Assembly (NCBI GenBank): GCA_963978895.1 | Contig: OZ022242.1 | Coordinates: 37,304,975 to 37,368,974 of the forward strand | Direction: 5' to 3' | DNA from: Erpobdella octoculata | Lineage: Eukaryota > Annelida > Clitellata > Hirudinida > Erpobdellidae | DNA length: 64,000 nt | Shown here: positions 1 to 11,220 of the stretch, in pieces | Layout of the letters: each line of letters begins with the position of its first letter | Position numbering within the stretch: the first letter of the stretch is position 1 | Program-made: the position numbers and the translations under genes | Notes under the pieces: model-generated | The model's input: the letters and a program-made list of their open reading frames with translations, nothing else | Databases searched by the model: none | Told to the model about the DNA's origin: nothing

Positions 1-210
1 CGTCGCCGTCATCGTCATCAGCGTCATCATCGTCATCACCATCATTAACATCATGACCACAATCTTCATCATCACCACCACCATTATCATCATCATCACC
101 ATCATCATCATCATAATCATCATCATCATCATCATCATCATCGTCATCATCATCATCACCATCACCATCATCACCATCTTAAACATCATCATCATCATCA
201 TCATCATAAC
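1..210. repeat. CAT/ATC trinucleotide microsatellite
   Basis: Imperfect ATC triplets fill the left end of the window and continue out of it. Open frames here are low-complexity isoleucine runs and are not genes. Confidence 0.95.
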
Positions 211-429
211 AAGATGTTTGCAGGTATACGAGAATATGCATATATAAAAATTAATTCTTGCACCGACACAGATAAATCATGTTTAAATGCATACATCACA
301 AAGAACGTAAATCAAACATTTTCTTTTGAAAAATTTTTAAAATTTAAAATAAAAACAAATATTATTGTTCATATGAAAATAATTCTGATATTTTTTTTGT
401 CTCTGAGCATCATTTTACAGGGGACTCAT

Positions 430-690
430 TAGTTTACAAATGACACTCACTTGTTTACAGATGACACTCACTGTTAACAAATGACAGACCTGTTTAAAAA
501 TGACATACCTGTTTACAGATGACACTCAGTTGTTTACACATAAATTTACATCTTACATATGACATTTACATTTTTACAGATGACATTTACATTTTTACAG
601 ATAACACTGGCCTGTTTACAGATGACACCTTCTTACAGACAACATTTACCTGTTTACAAATTACATTTACTTGTTTACAGATGACACTCA
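430..690. repeat. Degenerate tandem repeat around TTTACAGATGACA
   Basis: The words TGTTTACA and GATGACA recur roughly every 20-25 bases about ten times, with drift. No coding signal. The sequence from 691 to about 1000 shows nothing recognisable. Confidence 0.75.
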
Positions 691-1002
691 CCTTGAAACT
701 TTCAAGCTGTACAAACAAAAACTAAACCTTAAATTTATTTCAAAATTCTGTTAAAAAAAACTCACTTTAAGAATATATCTGAACAAGCAAGTTGATAATT
801 AATTAAAAACAAAATTTTGATGCTCTGTAAGTCTGCATCCAGCCGACAGTCCAATCCCTTTTATAGCCGCAAGAACGCTCCATCCGAAATGGGCAACGCA
901 TGCCATCAACCAAGCATCTTTACGGGAATTCTTTACCGAAATCAGTTATGACCGAATGGGACGTCGAAAGACGATCTTAGCATGCGTTTTTATAGAGTTT
1001 TC

Positions 1003-1660
1003 TTGTAATCTTGTAATTTGTAATCTTGTAATCCTGTACTTTTGTACACTTGTAATCTTGTAATCTTGTAATCTTGCAATCTTGTAATTTTTTAATCTTG
1101 TAATCTTGTAATTTTGTAATCTTGTAATTTTGTAATCTTGTAATCTTGTAATCTTGTAATCTTGTAATCTTGTAATCTTGTAATCTTGTAATCTTGTAAT
1201 CTTGTAATCTTGTAATCTTGTAATCTTGTAATCTTGTAATCTTGTAATCTTGTAATCTTGTAATCTTGTAATCTTGTAATCTTGTACTCTTGTACTCTTG
1301 TACTCTTGTACTTTTGTAATCTTGTAATCTTGTAATCTTGTACTCTTGTACTCTTGTATTCTTGTAATCTTGTAATCTTGTAATCTTGTAATCTTGTACT
1401 CTTGTACTCTTGTACTCTTGTACTCTTGTACTCTTGTACTTTTGTAATCTTGTAATCTTGTAATCTTGTACTCTTGTACTCTTGTATTCTTGTATTCTTG
1501 TAATCTTGTAATCTTGTAATCTTGTAATCTTGTAATCTTGTAATCTTGTAATCTTGTAATCTTGTAATCTTGTAGTTTTGTAATCTTGTAGTTTTATAAT
1601 CTTGTAGTCTTGTAGTCTTGTAATCTTGTAATATTGTAATTTTGTAATACACTGTGTATT
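1003..1660. repeat. 8-bp minisatellite CTTGTAAT
   Basis: About 80 tandem copies of CTTGTAAT, with patches where the unit is CTTGTACT or CTTGTATT. The variants occur in blocks, suggesting local duplication or gene conversion. The 198-residue minus-strand frame through it is an eight-residue periodic artefact of the repeat. Confidence 0.95.
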
Positions 1661-2440
1661 CTCTAACCGATCGTCCAGCTGCGAGCAAACATTAATCCAC
1701 TGTATTGCTTACTCACGCGCTTTCAATCAACTTCACTTGTCTGTTATCTGTTATCTGATGTCTGTCTAAGTCGAATCTTGTAATACATTTTTAGCCAACT
1801 TATCGACTAGCTGGAGGTCTGAAACATTTAGCGTATACCTTAAACTGATGACAATATGTTATCTAATAATTAGTAAAAAAAATAGTAAACTGCTTGTCTT
1901 TAAAATCTTTTTTTTAAGTTTATTTGTTTACAATAGAGTAACGTCATATCTGCAACAGCTGTTTTCAATCCGCAATAGCAGCAGGTGAAAAACTTACCAA
2001 ATGCCTGATGTTATATGTATATATCATAATTTGATCCGGTTATGCAAGCTCCCTACTTTTTTATCCAGGCTTGGAACTGACTGGCATCGGGTAATGCAAA
2101 CCTCTAATTAAGGTGTATCTATATTTAATTATTTTTTATTTCCGGGAATAAATCGAAAAGACCATTAGAGTTGTAGCTGGACTAATGATGTGGGAGTATC
2201 GACCTATAAATACCCAAAATACCTGTCGTGTTACAAAATACAGTATAAAGGAAATTGGTTGTTTTTTATTTGTTTTGTTTTATTAGTTGAGCAAAAGGTT
2301 TTCAATTTAGCTAGAGATAGGTTTTTTTATAATAATTTTTTCAATTTAGCTAGAGATAGGTTTTTTATAATAATTTTTTTTTAATTAGGCATTTTAAAAT
2401 AAGAATTAAAAAAAAAGTATTTGCTTTTCAATTTATTCTA
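1661..2440. other. Gene-free AT-rich stretch with a SINE-like remnant
   Basis: No exon seen. Around 2063-2105 the words CCAGGCTTGGAACTGACTGG resemble the interior of the element at 33938-34220, so this may be an old fragment of the same repeat family. At about 2300-2374 a 36-38-base AT-rich segment containing TTTAGCTAGAGATAGG is duplicated in tandem. Confidence 0.5.
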
Positions 2441-2760
2441 AACCAGTCCTCCCAGCTTTCAGCACATCACTGCATGCCGATATATCAAGGACACGTTCCC
2501 TTGCCCAGGGGAGGTCAAGCGTATTTTTCTCCTGTAAAATACACGGCGTCGAGGCTCGGGAAAATTACGGCCCTGGGTTCGAGATGTTGCACCTGGTCCC
2601 GAGCACAGCTCATCGCCGCGGTAATTCCTCCGCCGTGTTACCATAACGGAGCCACCCCCCCTGCTTCAAGCCGCTCCGTCAGCGTCCAATTACCCGTCGG
2701 GTTAGCTCGGTGCAGGAATGGAATAAATGCATCTCCTACGTTCTCAGCGTCGGGCTGAGA
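2440..2760. other. GC-richer unassigned segment
   Basis: This block of about 320 bases is clearly richer in G and C than its surroundings and is open on both strands (61 and 94 codons). I recognise no protein family. It contains GGTTCGAGATG, similar to a Pol III B box, but no convincing A box. It could be a decayed mobile element. From 2761 to 3140 only purine-rich filler is seen. Confidence 0.3.
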
Positions 2761-3151
2761 TCCAAACAATTTTAATCAAAAAGAAAGATATGGATAGCCG
2801 ACAGAAAAAACGTAAAAAACAAAAGAAAAAAAACAAGAAAAAGAAAAAAGAGAACAAAATAGAGAAGCGACATAAAAAAAAAGAATAAAAATCTTTCGAT
2901 GTCAATTTTATATAATTCACTCGGGGCTAATTGACTGATTTTTTTTTATCCGCGGTGCCATCTCCCACTCCCCCTTTGAAGTTTAAAAAAAAGTTTAAAT
3001 TTAATTTTTTCGACAGGTGTCTCCAACGCGTGACGCGGCTATTCTTGGCGTTTAGAAAAACTTCGAGCGAGCAGTAAGTTACTTTGTCAACTTCAAAGCT
3101 TAACTTCTTCATCTATATACATACATAAACTTTCAGAATTTATCACTTGCA

Positions 3152-3417
3152 GCTTTTTAATGCATTACATTTCATTACATGCATTGCATTTTATTACATG
3201 CATTACATTTCATTACATGCATTACATTTCATTACATGCATTACATTTCATTACATGCATTACATTTCATTACATGCATTACATTTCATTACATGCATTA
3301 CATTTCATTACATGCATTACATTTCATTACATGCATTACATTTCATTACATGCATTACAGTTCATTACATGCATTACATTTCATTACATGTATTACATTT
3401 CATTACATACATTACAT
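3152..3417. repeat. 19-bp tandem repeat ATGCATTACATTTCATTAC
   Basis: About 13-14 near-identical copies. The unit is not a multiple of three, so all three forward frames stay open and encode the same 19-residue periodic peptide. That is a signature of an artefact rather than a gene. Confidence 0.95.
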
Positions 3418-3559
3418 TTTTTATTCTTGTTTTTTTAACCGTTTATTTTGCGTGACGATTTTTTTCCCACTATTTTTCTCCGTTCGACCGTCCGTTTTGT
3501 TCATTCGCCCATCTATTTGTCCATCCATCAATTCATCTTTTAGTACATCTGATAAATCA

Positions 3560-3835
3560 TACATCCATCCAGCCACTCATCCACCCAATAATCCACCAAT
3601 TCACCCACCCACACATCCACCAATTCATGCACCCACTCATCCACCAATTCATACACACACTCATCCACCAATTCACCCATCCACTCATCCACCAATTCAC
3701 CCACCCACACATCCACCAACTCATACACCCACTCATCCACCAATTCATCCACCAATTCATCCACCCACTCATCCACCAATTCATCCACCCACTCATCCAC
3801 CAATTCATCCACCAATTCATCTACCCCTCCAATTC
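3560..3835. repeat. 12-bp-based tandem repeat CACCCACTCATC
   Basis: Alternating CCACCAATTCAT and CACCCACTCATC units, about 23 copies. Open frames on both strands are repeat artefacts. 3836-4330 shows no recognisable gene. Confidence 0.9.
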
Positions 3836-4349
3836 AACCATCCATTCATCCCAACTTTCTCCTCCTGCACTTCCAACAAATACTGGCATTCCGAACCATC
3901 TGGCAGCGACTACAGAGCCATTACTTTCTTGTAATCACTTTCAGCCGGTGTTGCCTGTTATTACACCGCAGCGGAAGAAGCGGTTGAATGATCCGAGGGT
4001 TTTTTTTCCTCATGTTGGGTTTCTGTTTTCCGTGGTGGAGAAAACCTTTCAGTACAAAACCAAAAAAAAAAGGTTTCCTAAGTGCCCGTCCGGTGAAGGG
4101 GTTTAAAAAACACTTAGAATATTTAGTACAAAAAGTGCTCCGGCATCACGAACAGATATATATACCGCTGCTAAATCACGATATATAATTGTATGTGTAA
4201 GCAGACTTTGAACTTTGAACTTATGTCATAAAATTGACCCGGTGACGAGTGGTGGTTTTTAGTTTATGTTTTGTTTTTTCGAGCCTAAGGGCTGAGAAAA
4301 CATTTTTTTCTTTTCCGTTATACATGGACGGCCATTTTTCTTTTTTTTC

Positions 4350-4523
4350 ACTTAATTTTTTCTCTCTTTCTTTTTCTCTCTTTTTCTGTTTCTCTCTCTC
4401 TCCCTCTTTCTCTCTCTCTCTATTTGTCTTTCTATCTTTTTCTCTCTCTCTCTTCTCTTTTTTTCTCTCTGTCTTTTTTATTCTCATACACACACACACA
4501 CATACACACACACACACACACAT
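4350..4523. repeat. CT-rich tract followed by CA microsatellite
   Basis: Polypyrimidine CT/TTTC run, then (CA)n at about 4488-4523. The next 1.9 kb, to about 6430, is AT-rich with short microsatellites only, such as (GGAT)n at about 4845-4866 and (ATT)n near 5396-5412. No exon was supportable there. Confidence 0.9.
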
Positions 4524-6439
4524 TTTCTTTTTGCCTCTTATCTTTTGTCAAAGCCCTGTTTCACGTCCTCCCATATATGGCTTCCTTTGAACTTACTGTT
4601 TGTTTTGTATAAAAAAAAATTTTTTAATACTTGTACTCATCTCTATTTGAATTTTTCTTCATCTTTTTACCTATTCATTTTAATTTTGCAATTTTGTTTA
4701 TTTTCTAATCAACTGTCTTTCTGATTGCTTACCAAATTTTTGTTTTTTTTTTATGTTCGAGCGTTGACTTGTCTTGACCTGCTGTTGTCTGTTGTCTGTT
4801 GTCTTCCTGCATCTCTCACGCACCTCCAGAGAGCAAACACACGGACGGATGGATGGATGGATGGAAGAAAGAAAGACGCACGACGTTCTCGAAACATTTT
4901 CGTTTGTTGATTCTCCTTATTCCTTTATTTCCTGTCACAGTTTATTATTTTTTAAATTAATTATTTCACATCTTTTTCTATAAAAAAAACAAGCTCTGTT
5001 TCAGTTTTGTTTTCATCAGCTCTTACAAGACATCAACGATCACGCCATTGAAGAAATAATACTTTTTTGTCAACTTCTGAGTAAAATTATCTTTAAAAAA
5101 AAAGTTTTGTATTTTGTCCATTTCTATCAAAATCAGATTTTTTAAATAAGAAAAAAATTTTTTTTAATTAATTTAATTGAAATAACACTAAAACTTCTAA
5201 ACATCATTAATCATATATATGTTTTTGTTTTATATGATATATAAAACTTTTCTTAAAATTTAAACATAGTTTTAAAAAAATTAGGCTCAGTTTTATGACC
5301 CCATTTTTTTAGTCAACTTTCATACAACCAGGACGTGGATCTTTTAATATTAAATCTATTTTAGTTCAATAAAGTAAATATATATAATTTTATATTATTA
5401 TTATTATTATTAATTATTAATAATAATAAAATATAATTTTTTGAGCTATCGCCCAACGCTCCTATCTTTCAAACAAAATGTTTAGTTAATGAATAGTAAA
5501 TGAATTTTCAAACTCAACAATTTGTTTTTCTTTCGAATCAAAATTGTGCAAAAGTTTTAATTTTAATCTTATAAACCACACTAATACATATTGAACATCT
5601 TTATTGTTTTTTAAATATTTTTATCAACTTTCAACAACTTCAGCAATTTTTCGAGCACCCGCTAAATAATGTTCGATTTGTTTTTGACTAAACATTATCT
5701 CCACTGTCTTCCAAAACCGCCCACCATACCGATTTTTCTTCTGTTTCTATTCAAGATGTTCGATCTAGAATTATGTATAACATCGGAGAAAATGCGCTCT
5801 CTGTCAAAACTGTCTTCTACACACAGAACTGGCAAAACAAATTTACGAAAAAAAAACCAATTAATATTAGGAAAAGTTATGTGAAAATCTTGGTAGAAAA
5901 ATAATGGAGTAGATTTGTGCCGTGTGGAAATGCTAAGTCGAGAGTGAATCCAAAATGAGCTGAAAAATCTCAGCGGGTCAATCGGTTTTTTTCCTTCCTC
6001 TTTCTCAGATGTTCTCTTTTGTGAAGATAATAAGAGAGACTGGAAGAAAGAGAAAAGAATTGATATTGAATTCCCAGAGTTTGTGATTTGTTCCTCCCGA
6101 ATGAGCGAGTGAGTTTTCGGATGCGGACGAACGCTGAGCATCATAAACGAACCAACGAACGAACGAACGGACGAACGATTGAACGGACGAACCGTCAAAC
6201 GCGAACAGACCATTTTAGTAGTTTTTCTTTTTTTTCACTAAATTAATACTATCAGTAACATTTGTTCAAACAGATCTGAATGCAAATGCTCTGTCATTTC
6301 ATTTCAAATTAAACCTTTAAAATAATAATAATAATAATAATATTTCAGCGACATTTTCCCTAACATTCTGTCTGTTTGCATCGATTAATCATCAGTGACA
6401 TCGATCAGCAAGTACCACGTGACCACGTCCAAACGGTCC

Positions 6440-6673
<234 letters not shown>

Positions 6674-6719
6674 GCATTTATAAAAAAAAAAGAGGAAAGA
6701 TTTATTCGTGGTATGAAAT

Positions 6720-6835
6720 GAAACCAGCTCACGTTTGCTCTCCCATTCCCACTCACGCTTGCTTTTCCGTTCCCGCTCGCTGTCCGTTCCGGGTCGCTTT
6801 CCCGTTTCTATAATAGACAAACTAACCCACAAACA

Positions 6836-6883
<48 letters not shown>

Positions 6884-7384
6884 TAGCAAATCTATTTTAC
6901 GTTTTATAGGCTAACATAAGTTATGAAAGAATGTAAAAGAGAAAATGAGCGTGAACGGGAACGGGAACGGGAGAGCAACCGTGACCGAGAATGGGAGAGC
7001 AAGCATGACCGGGAACGGGAGAGCAAGCGTGAGCGGGAACGGGAAAGCGACCGGGAACGGGAAAGCGACCGGGAACGGAAAAGCGACCGGGAACGGGAAA
7101 AGCGACCGGGAACGGGAAAGCGACCGGGAACGCGGAAAGCGACCGGGAACGCGAAAAGCGACTGGAATCGGGAGAGCAAGCTTGGAAGGAAACGCGAGCA
7201 AGAGAGAAAATCGATAACAAAACTTCTGAGCGGGAAAGCGACCGGGAGCTGGAAAACGACCGAGAGCGGAAAAGCGACCGGGAACGCGACGAAAACGGGA
7301 AAGTGGAGAAGTAAACGGGAGCGAGAGAGACAAACATTAGAAAAACCTCTAAAAACCCCGGGCAACGCCGGGTAACCCTGCTAG
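6720..7384. mobile_element. Helitron-like non-autonomous element, 5'-truncated copy
   Basis: The right end reads through a GC hairpin (CCCGG-loop-CCGGG at about 7357-7372) to CTAG followed by T. That is the 3' signature of Helitrons: hairpin, then CTRR, inserted before T. Inside is an 18-bp minisatellite with units like GGGAACGGGAAAGCGACC. An inverted partner arm lies at 6720-6832, and an AT tract with a unique spacer (AGTCTTAGCAAATCTATTTT) separates the arms. The same structure recurs at 37.3-38.5 kb. No Rep/helicase coding is seen. Arginine-rich frames here are repeat artefacts. Confidence 0.7.
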
Positions 7385-8550
7385 TAATATAATAAATTTG
7401 AATTTATTCAATTTTGCGAAAAAAATCTTGTTTTTAAATTATGAAATTTTTTTTATAAAACGGCATTTGAACAATAAACATTGTAAAACCGTGAAACTTT
7501 ATCAAAACCAATTTTTTCCATAAAAACTAACATTTGAAAAATGCCTGGGCACCGGGTTATAAAAGTTTATTTATAGAACTGCACAGTGGCACAGGCAAGC
7601 AAGCGTATTTATAAATACCCAAAGGGACTTAGGAGCAGCAGTAGGAGGGTCGTTTGTCACCAGAGGAACATGCCAGAATGGGGGAATGGGGGTCTACGTT
7701 TGAAAGAACACGATAGCATATCTCATAACACTATCCCCTTATGCAAAATAATACCAAAACACACGCACGCACACACGCACACGTGAACATAAACACACAC
7801 ACATACACACATATTAGATTTTTATTTCATTTTATTATAAATTGAATATGGATTACTTCGAATTGAATAAGCTTAATAATCTATTATTAAAATAAACATT
7901 AATCTATATATTTTATTAAATTCGTCCGACAAAACAAATTTAAAAAAAACTTTTCTAAATAGTTTAGTTTTCTACACAAGAGGTCGTACCGCAGCAGGAC
8001 TAAGTCCAGTGACAACTGTCACGTCTTTTTGGCGACGGCGCACAATACAAACAAGAACCGAAACCAAATGGTGAGTTTTTTTGTTTTGTTTTTTCAAAAC
8101 ACATGCGTGATGCGTTTGTTATGTAAAAATTGTTCGAAATAAAACATACATTTCTATTTCATATAATTTCATTTGATTGTCGGCTGAAGAGTTGACGGGA
8201 CTGACTCGACAGCAAATCAAATATAGATTCAAAAAATTAGCCGAGAAGGTTGTTAAATTAGCTATCATTAGCTAATGATAATAATGATGATGTTGATGAC
8301 GATGATCATTATTTTTTTGTCATTTCTAAAAAAAATGACAGTTTTATTATTTCATCATATTAACAACTGTTTTCATTGGCAGAGTAAAGAAACAAAAAAG
8401 AGTCTGACTTCAAGAACAGTGAAAAAGGTTAAGACCAAATAAAATAATATTTTGATTATTGAATTGCCCGAGTAAAGTAGCGAGTAAAGTTAGATGAAAC
8501 AAACAACGCATAATTTTTTCTCATAATAGCTGCTTGCTTGCTCTATTATA
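7385..8550. other. Gene-free stretch
   Basis: AT-rich, with a short CA microsatellite around 7760-7810. No exon, RNA gene or element end that I can support. Confidence 0.6.
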
Positions 8551-8559
8551 AGAAATAAA

Positions 8560-8815
8560 ATAGCGTAGAACAAGAACCTGGCGAATAGAAATAAAACTAA
8601 ATATATTATAAACAATTTTTACAAGTAAAACAAGTATTAACCTGGCGAATAAAAATAAATATATTATAAAAAAATGTATAGGTAAAATAATAACCTGGCG
8701 AATAGAAATAAAACTGAAAAAATTATAAACAATTTTTTTAAGTAAAACAATAACCTGTCGAATAGAAATAAAACTGAATATATTATAAACAATTTTGATT
8801 ATAAATTGATGTTCT
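8560..8815. repeat. About 60-bp tandem repeat, four copies
   Basis: Units share AACCTGGCGAATAGAAATAA followed by AT-rich sequence and ATTATAAACAATTTT. Copies vary in length by small indels. The 104-codon minus frame through it is periodic and not considered a gene. Confidence 0.8.
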
Positions 8816-8959
8816 TTTAATATTTTAATCTCCATTTTATATATAAGTTAGCCGTTCATTATTAGTTTGATTTTTTCCAATACATTTGATTCATTTAACA
8901 CTTTATTTGTTATTAAATTAAAATAAAATTACCATGGTTTGAAGAGACTGAAGCATGTG

Positions 8960-9113
8960 TGAAAATCACTACAACAATTAGAGGCAGCTGTTTATGGTGC
9001 GTGCCTCTCTGGCCTCCCCACACCCCCTTACGGGACACCGATGAGATTCGAACAGCCGTACTTTAGCTCAACAGGCGAACACTTTACCGCATCACCAGTG
9101 GTGATACAAATCT
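8960..9113 (-). mobile_element. tRNA-derived SINE, copy 1
   Basis: On the minus strand a tRNA-like head (GGTGATGCGGTAAAGTG ... GCTGTTCGAATCTC, a B-box-like word) is followed by a tail with ATAAACAGCTGCCTCTAATT. The tail matches those of the copies at 28.3 kb (TATCAGTGGCTGCCTCTGGTT) and 41.6 kb (ATAAATGGCTGGCTCTGATT), allowing substitutions. Shared head plus shared non-tRNA tail marks a SINE family rather than a tRNA gene. Confidence 0.7.
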
Positions 9114-9169
9114 CTATATCATCTATGGTATCTGTGTTTGCTTTTTTACTGGTGCTATACAAGTGACTT

Positions 9170-9290
9170 CACGATCATCAACATCATCATCACGTCATCA
9201 TCATCATCATCGTTATCGTCTTCATCATCATCATCATAGTTATCAGCAGGGTCATCATCATCTTCATCACAATAATCATCTTCATCATGC
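9170..9290. repeat. CAT-rich microsatellite
   Basis: Imperfect ATC triplets. The flanking 9290-10260 region contains no exon I can support. Confidence 0.85.
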
Positions 9291-10261
9291 TCACCACCTC
9301 TCGCATTTCCATGGCCTAAAATGATTAATGGTACCTCGAGACATTTCATATTTTCATTATCGCCTTCACGGTGAAATAAATTTCAATGAACAAAAAAGCC
9401 TCGTGTGCGTGCGACCTATTTTCAAGCGCAACTCCAGCAATTCGACGCTCTCTCTCTTCTTTTTCCACAGCATAATAAACCCACCATAGAAAAATACGTG
9501 GGAAAATGGCGAAAAAATTATGGACAATCCCTGGAGATAAAATCAACAAAAAACTAAAAAGAGAAACGTCTCTAACGTCTACCATCGGGCGGGGTTATCT
9601 GCGGGGGCAACGCAGAACGTTAAGTAGATGATGCAAATCTCTGACATTGCAGTGGTGGGTTATATAAAACGCAGAATGAAGAATCGTCGTATATATACAT
9701 TATTATCATATGTATGTAGATTTATATATTGTGGAAGTGAAAAATAACAAATAAAATAAAAGCTAAAAAAGAGTAAAAACAGAGACTAAAAAAATATGAA
9801 ATAAAAACTGTAATACCGACATTGCATGTCCAGTTGATATCGGTCAGTGGAGATGGCGAAGGTCAACCGCAGTTTCAGACGCAGCCTTGTATAACTTCAT
9901 CCCGTTCGTTCCAAGCGGTCATACCATTCCAGCCAGAATGTACATCCATACTCGTACCAATTTTTTTTCTTCCACATACACATATTAACTATGAAGGCAG
10001 ACCTGGACTGCTTTGAAGAGGGGTCAAACATGGTCGCGGGTGGAGGGTCCTGATCCTTGGCCTTAGATCCATACACCGCTAGCCGCCGGAAAGAATATAG
10101 CAGCGCTTAGCTACTGAATATTTCGTGGCTAAAAACAAGCCTGATTAAGAATATTAATTAATTTCACTTATGACTAACTCGCGACAATTTTTGACATCAC
10201 AATATTCTATTAAATACTTCTGGACATCTGAAAAAGAACAAATTTTAAATAAAATGACGAG

Positions 10262-10302
10262 GGAGAATGGCCCCTCCGCCCCCCCCCTCAGATCCACCAC
10301 TG
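10262..10302 (-). mobile_element. Possible hAT-type element terminus
   Basis: Read on the minus strand the sequence begins CAGTGGTGGATCTGAGGGGG. This resembles the CAGTGGCGGATC-type ends of many invertebrate non-autonomous hAT elements. No partner end or target duplication was found, so this is tentative. Confidence 0.35.
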
Positions 10303-11188
10303 TCAGAGATAGGGTCAACGGCTTTTGTGCTGGGCTGTCTGACGATGAATGGTGGAGGAGTTTCTTAGTCGAGCGTTTCTCTTTTCCATTGACCTTCCCT
10401 GGACGTTCTTCGGTGAGTCGTGTATAGCGCACGCCCACGTCTGTGCCTGTGAGTTTGTGTGTGTGTGAGGGTGTGGGTGTGTGAGGGGTAGAGGGAGGAA
10501 AGAGAGAGGGAGAGGAGATGGAAAGAGAGGGAAATGAATAGAAAAATAAGACAGAAGTGTAAATAATGACAGCCTTTTAGTAGAAAAAAAATATCACATT
10601 TCCAAACTCGCTTTTTCTAATCAGCGCTACTGGCCACCATCCACCCACAAACATCGCCATCTCTCACCCCCTGCAAACACGTACGTTCTCATAGCGTAAC
10701 GGGAAATGGAGAAACGGAAACGGACAGCCGAAGCGCACCGACACCACACAAACAGAAACATTCACACGCACCTGACCGTGCACGGACAGATACGTACACA
10801 CACACACCCCTTTGTGCTGGTAGCAGTGAGTCCGCTCCCTAAGTAGGAGGAGCGTACAGTACAGTTCGATCGTTTTCTAAAATAACACACGTACACTCAT
10901 CTTCGTTCGTCCACGCACGCGAACCGGCACACACGCACCCAGACGGACGTTTTCAATAAGAGTTCTTTATTACAACTTGTACACACTCCTGCTTGGCTGT
11001 ACAGATCCGTAGAAGCGTTTGTACGAGTCCTGTGTTTGTTAGCTGGCGCGCGCGCACACACACACACACACAGAGGTAGAAGTAGAGCCAGGCTCGGCGT
11101 AGCGTATAAGGTTTCGACTGCGCGCTGAGCCGATTTTGTAACAGTTGTCTCTGTGTTTGTGTGAAAGTCTTTCCCACTGTGCTACACG

Positions 11189-11220
<32 letters not shown>

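Noticed and set aside
1092..1688. 198-codon minus-strand frame with a YKITRLQD period
   Set aside because: Eight-residue periodicity from an 8-bp repeat.
3179..3934. 251-codon plus-strand frame rich in His, Pro and Thr
   Set aside because: Runs through two tandem repeats (19-bp and 12-bp). No unique protein segment of note.
6904..7375. Arginine/serine/glutamate-rich frames on both strands, looking like SR proteins
   Set aside because: They are readings of the 18-bp GGGAACGGGAAAGCGACC-type minisatellite inside a Helitron-like element, open in several frames at once.
10154..10438. Overlapping 85- and 94-codon frames on opposite strands
   Set aside because: Contains a hAT-like terminus in the middle. 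No family similarity that I can see, so coding is unlikely.
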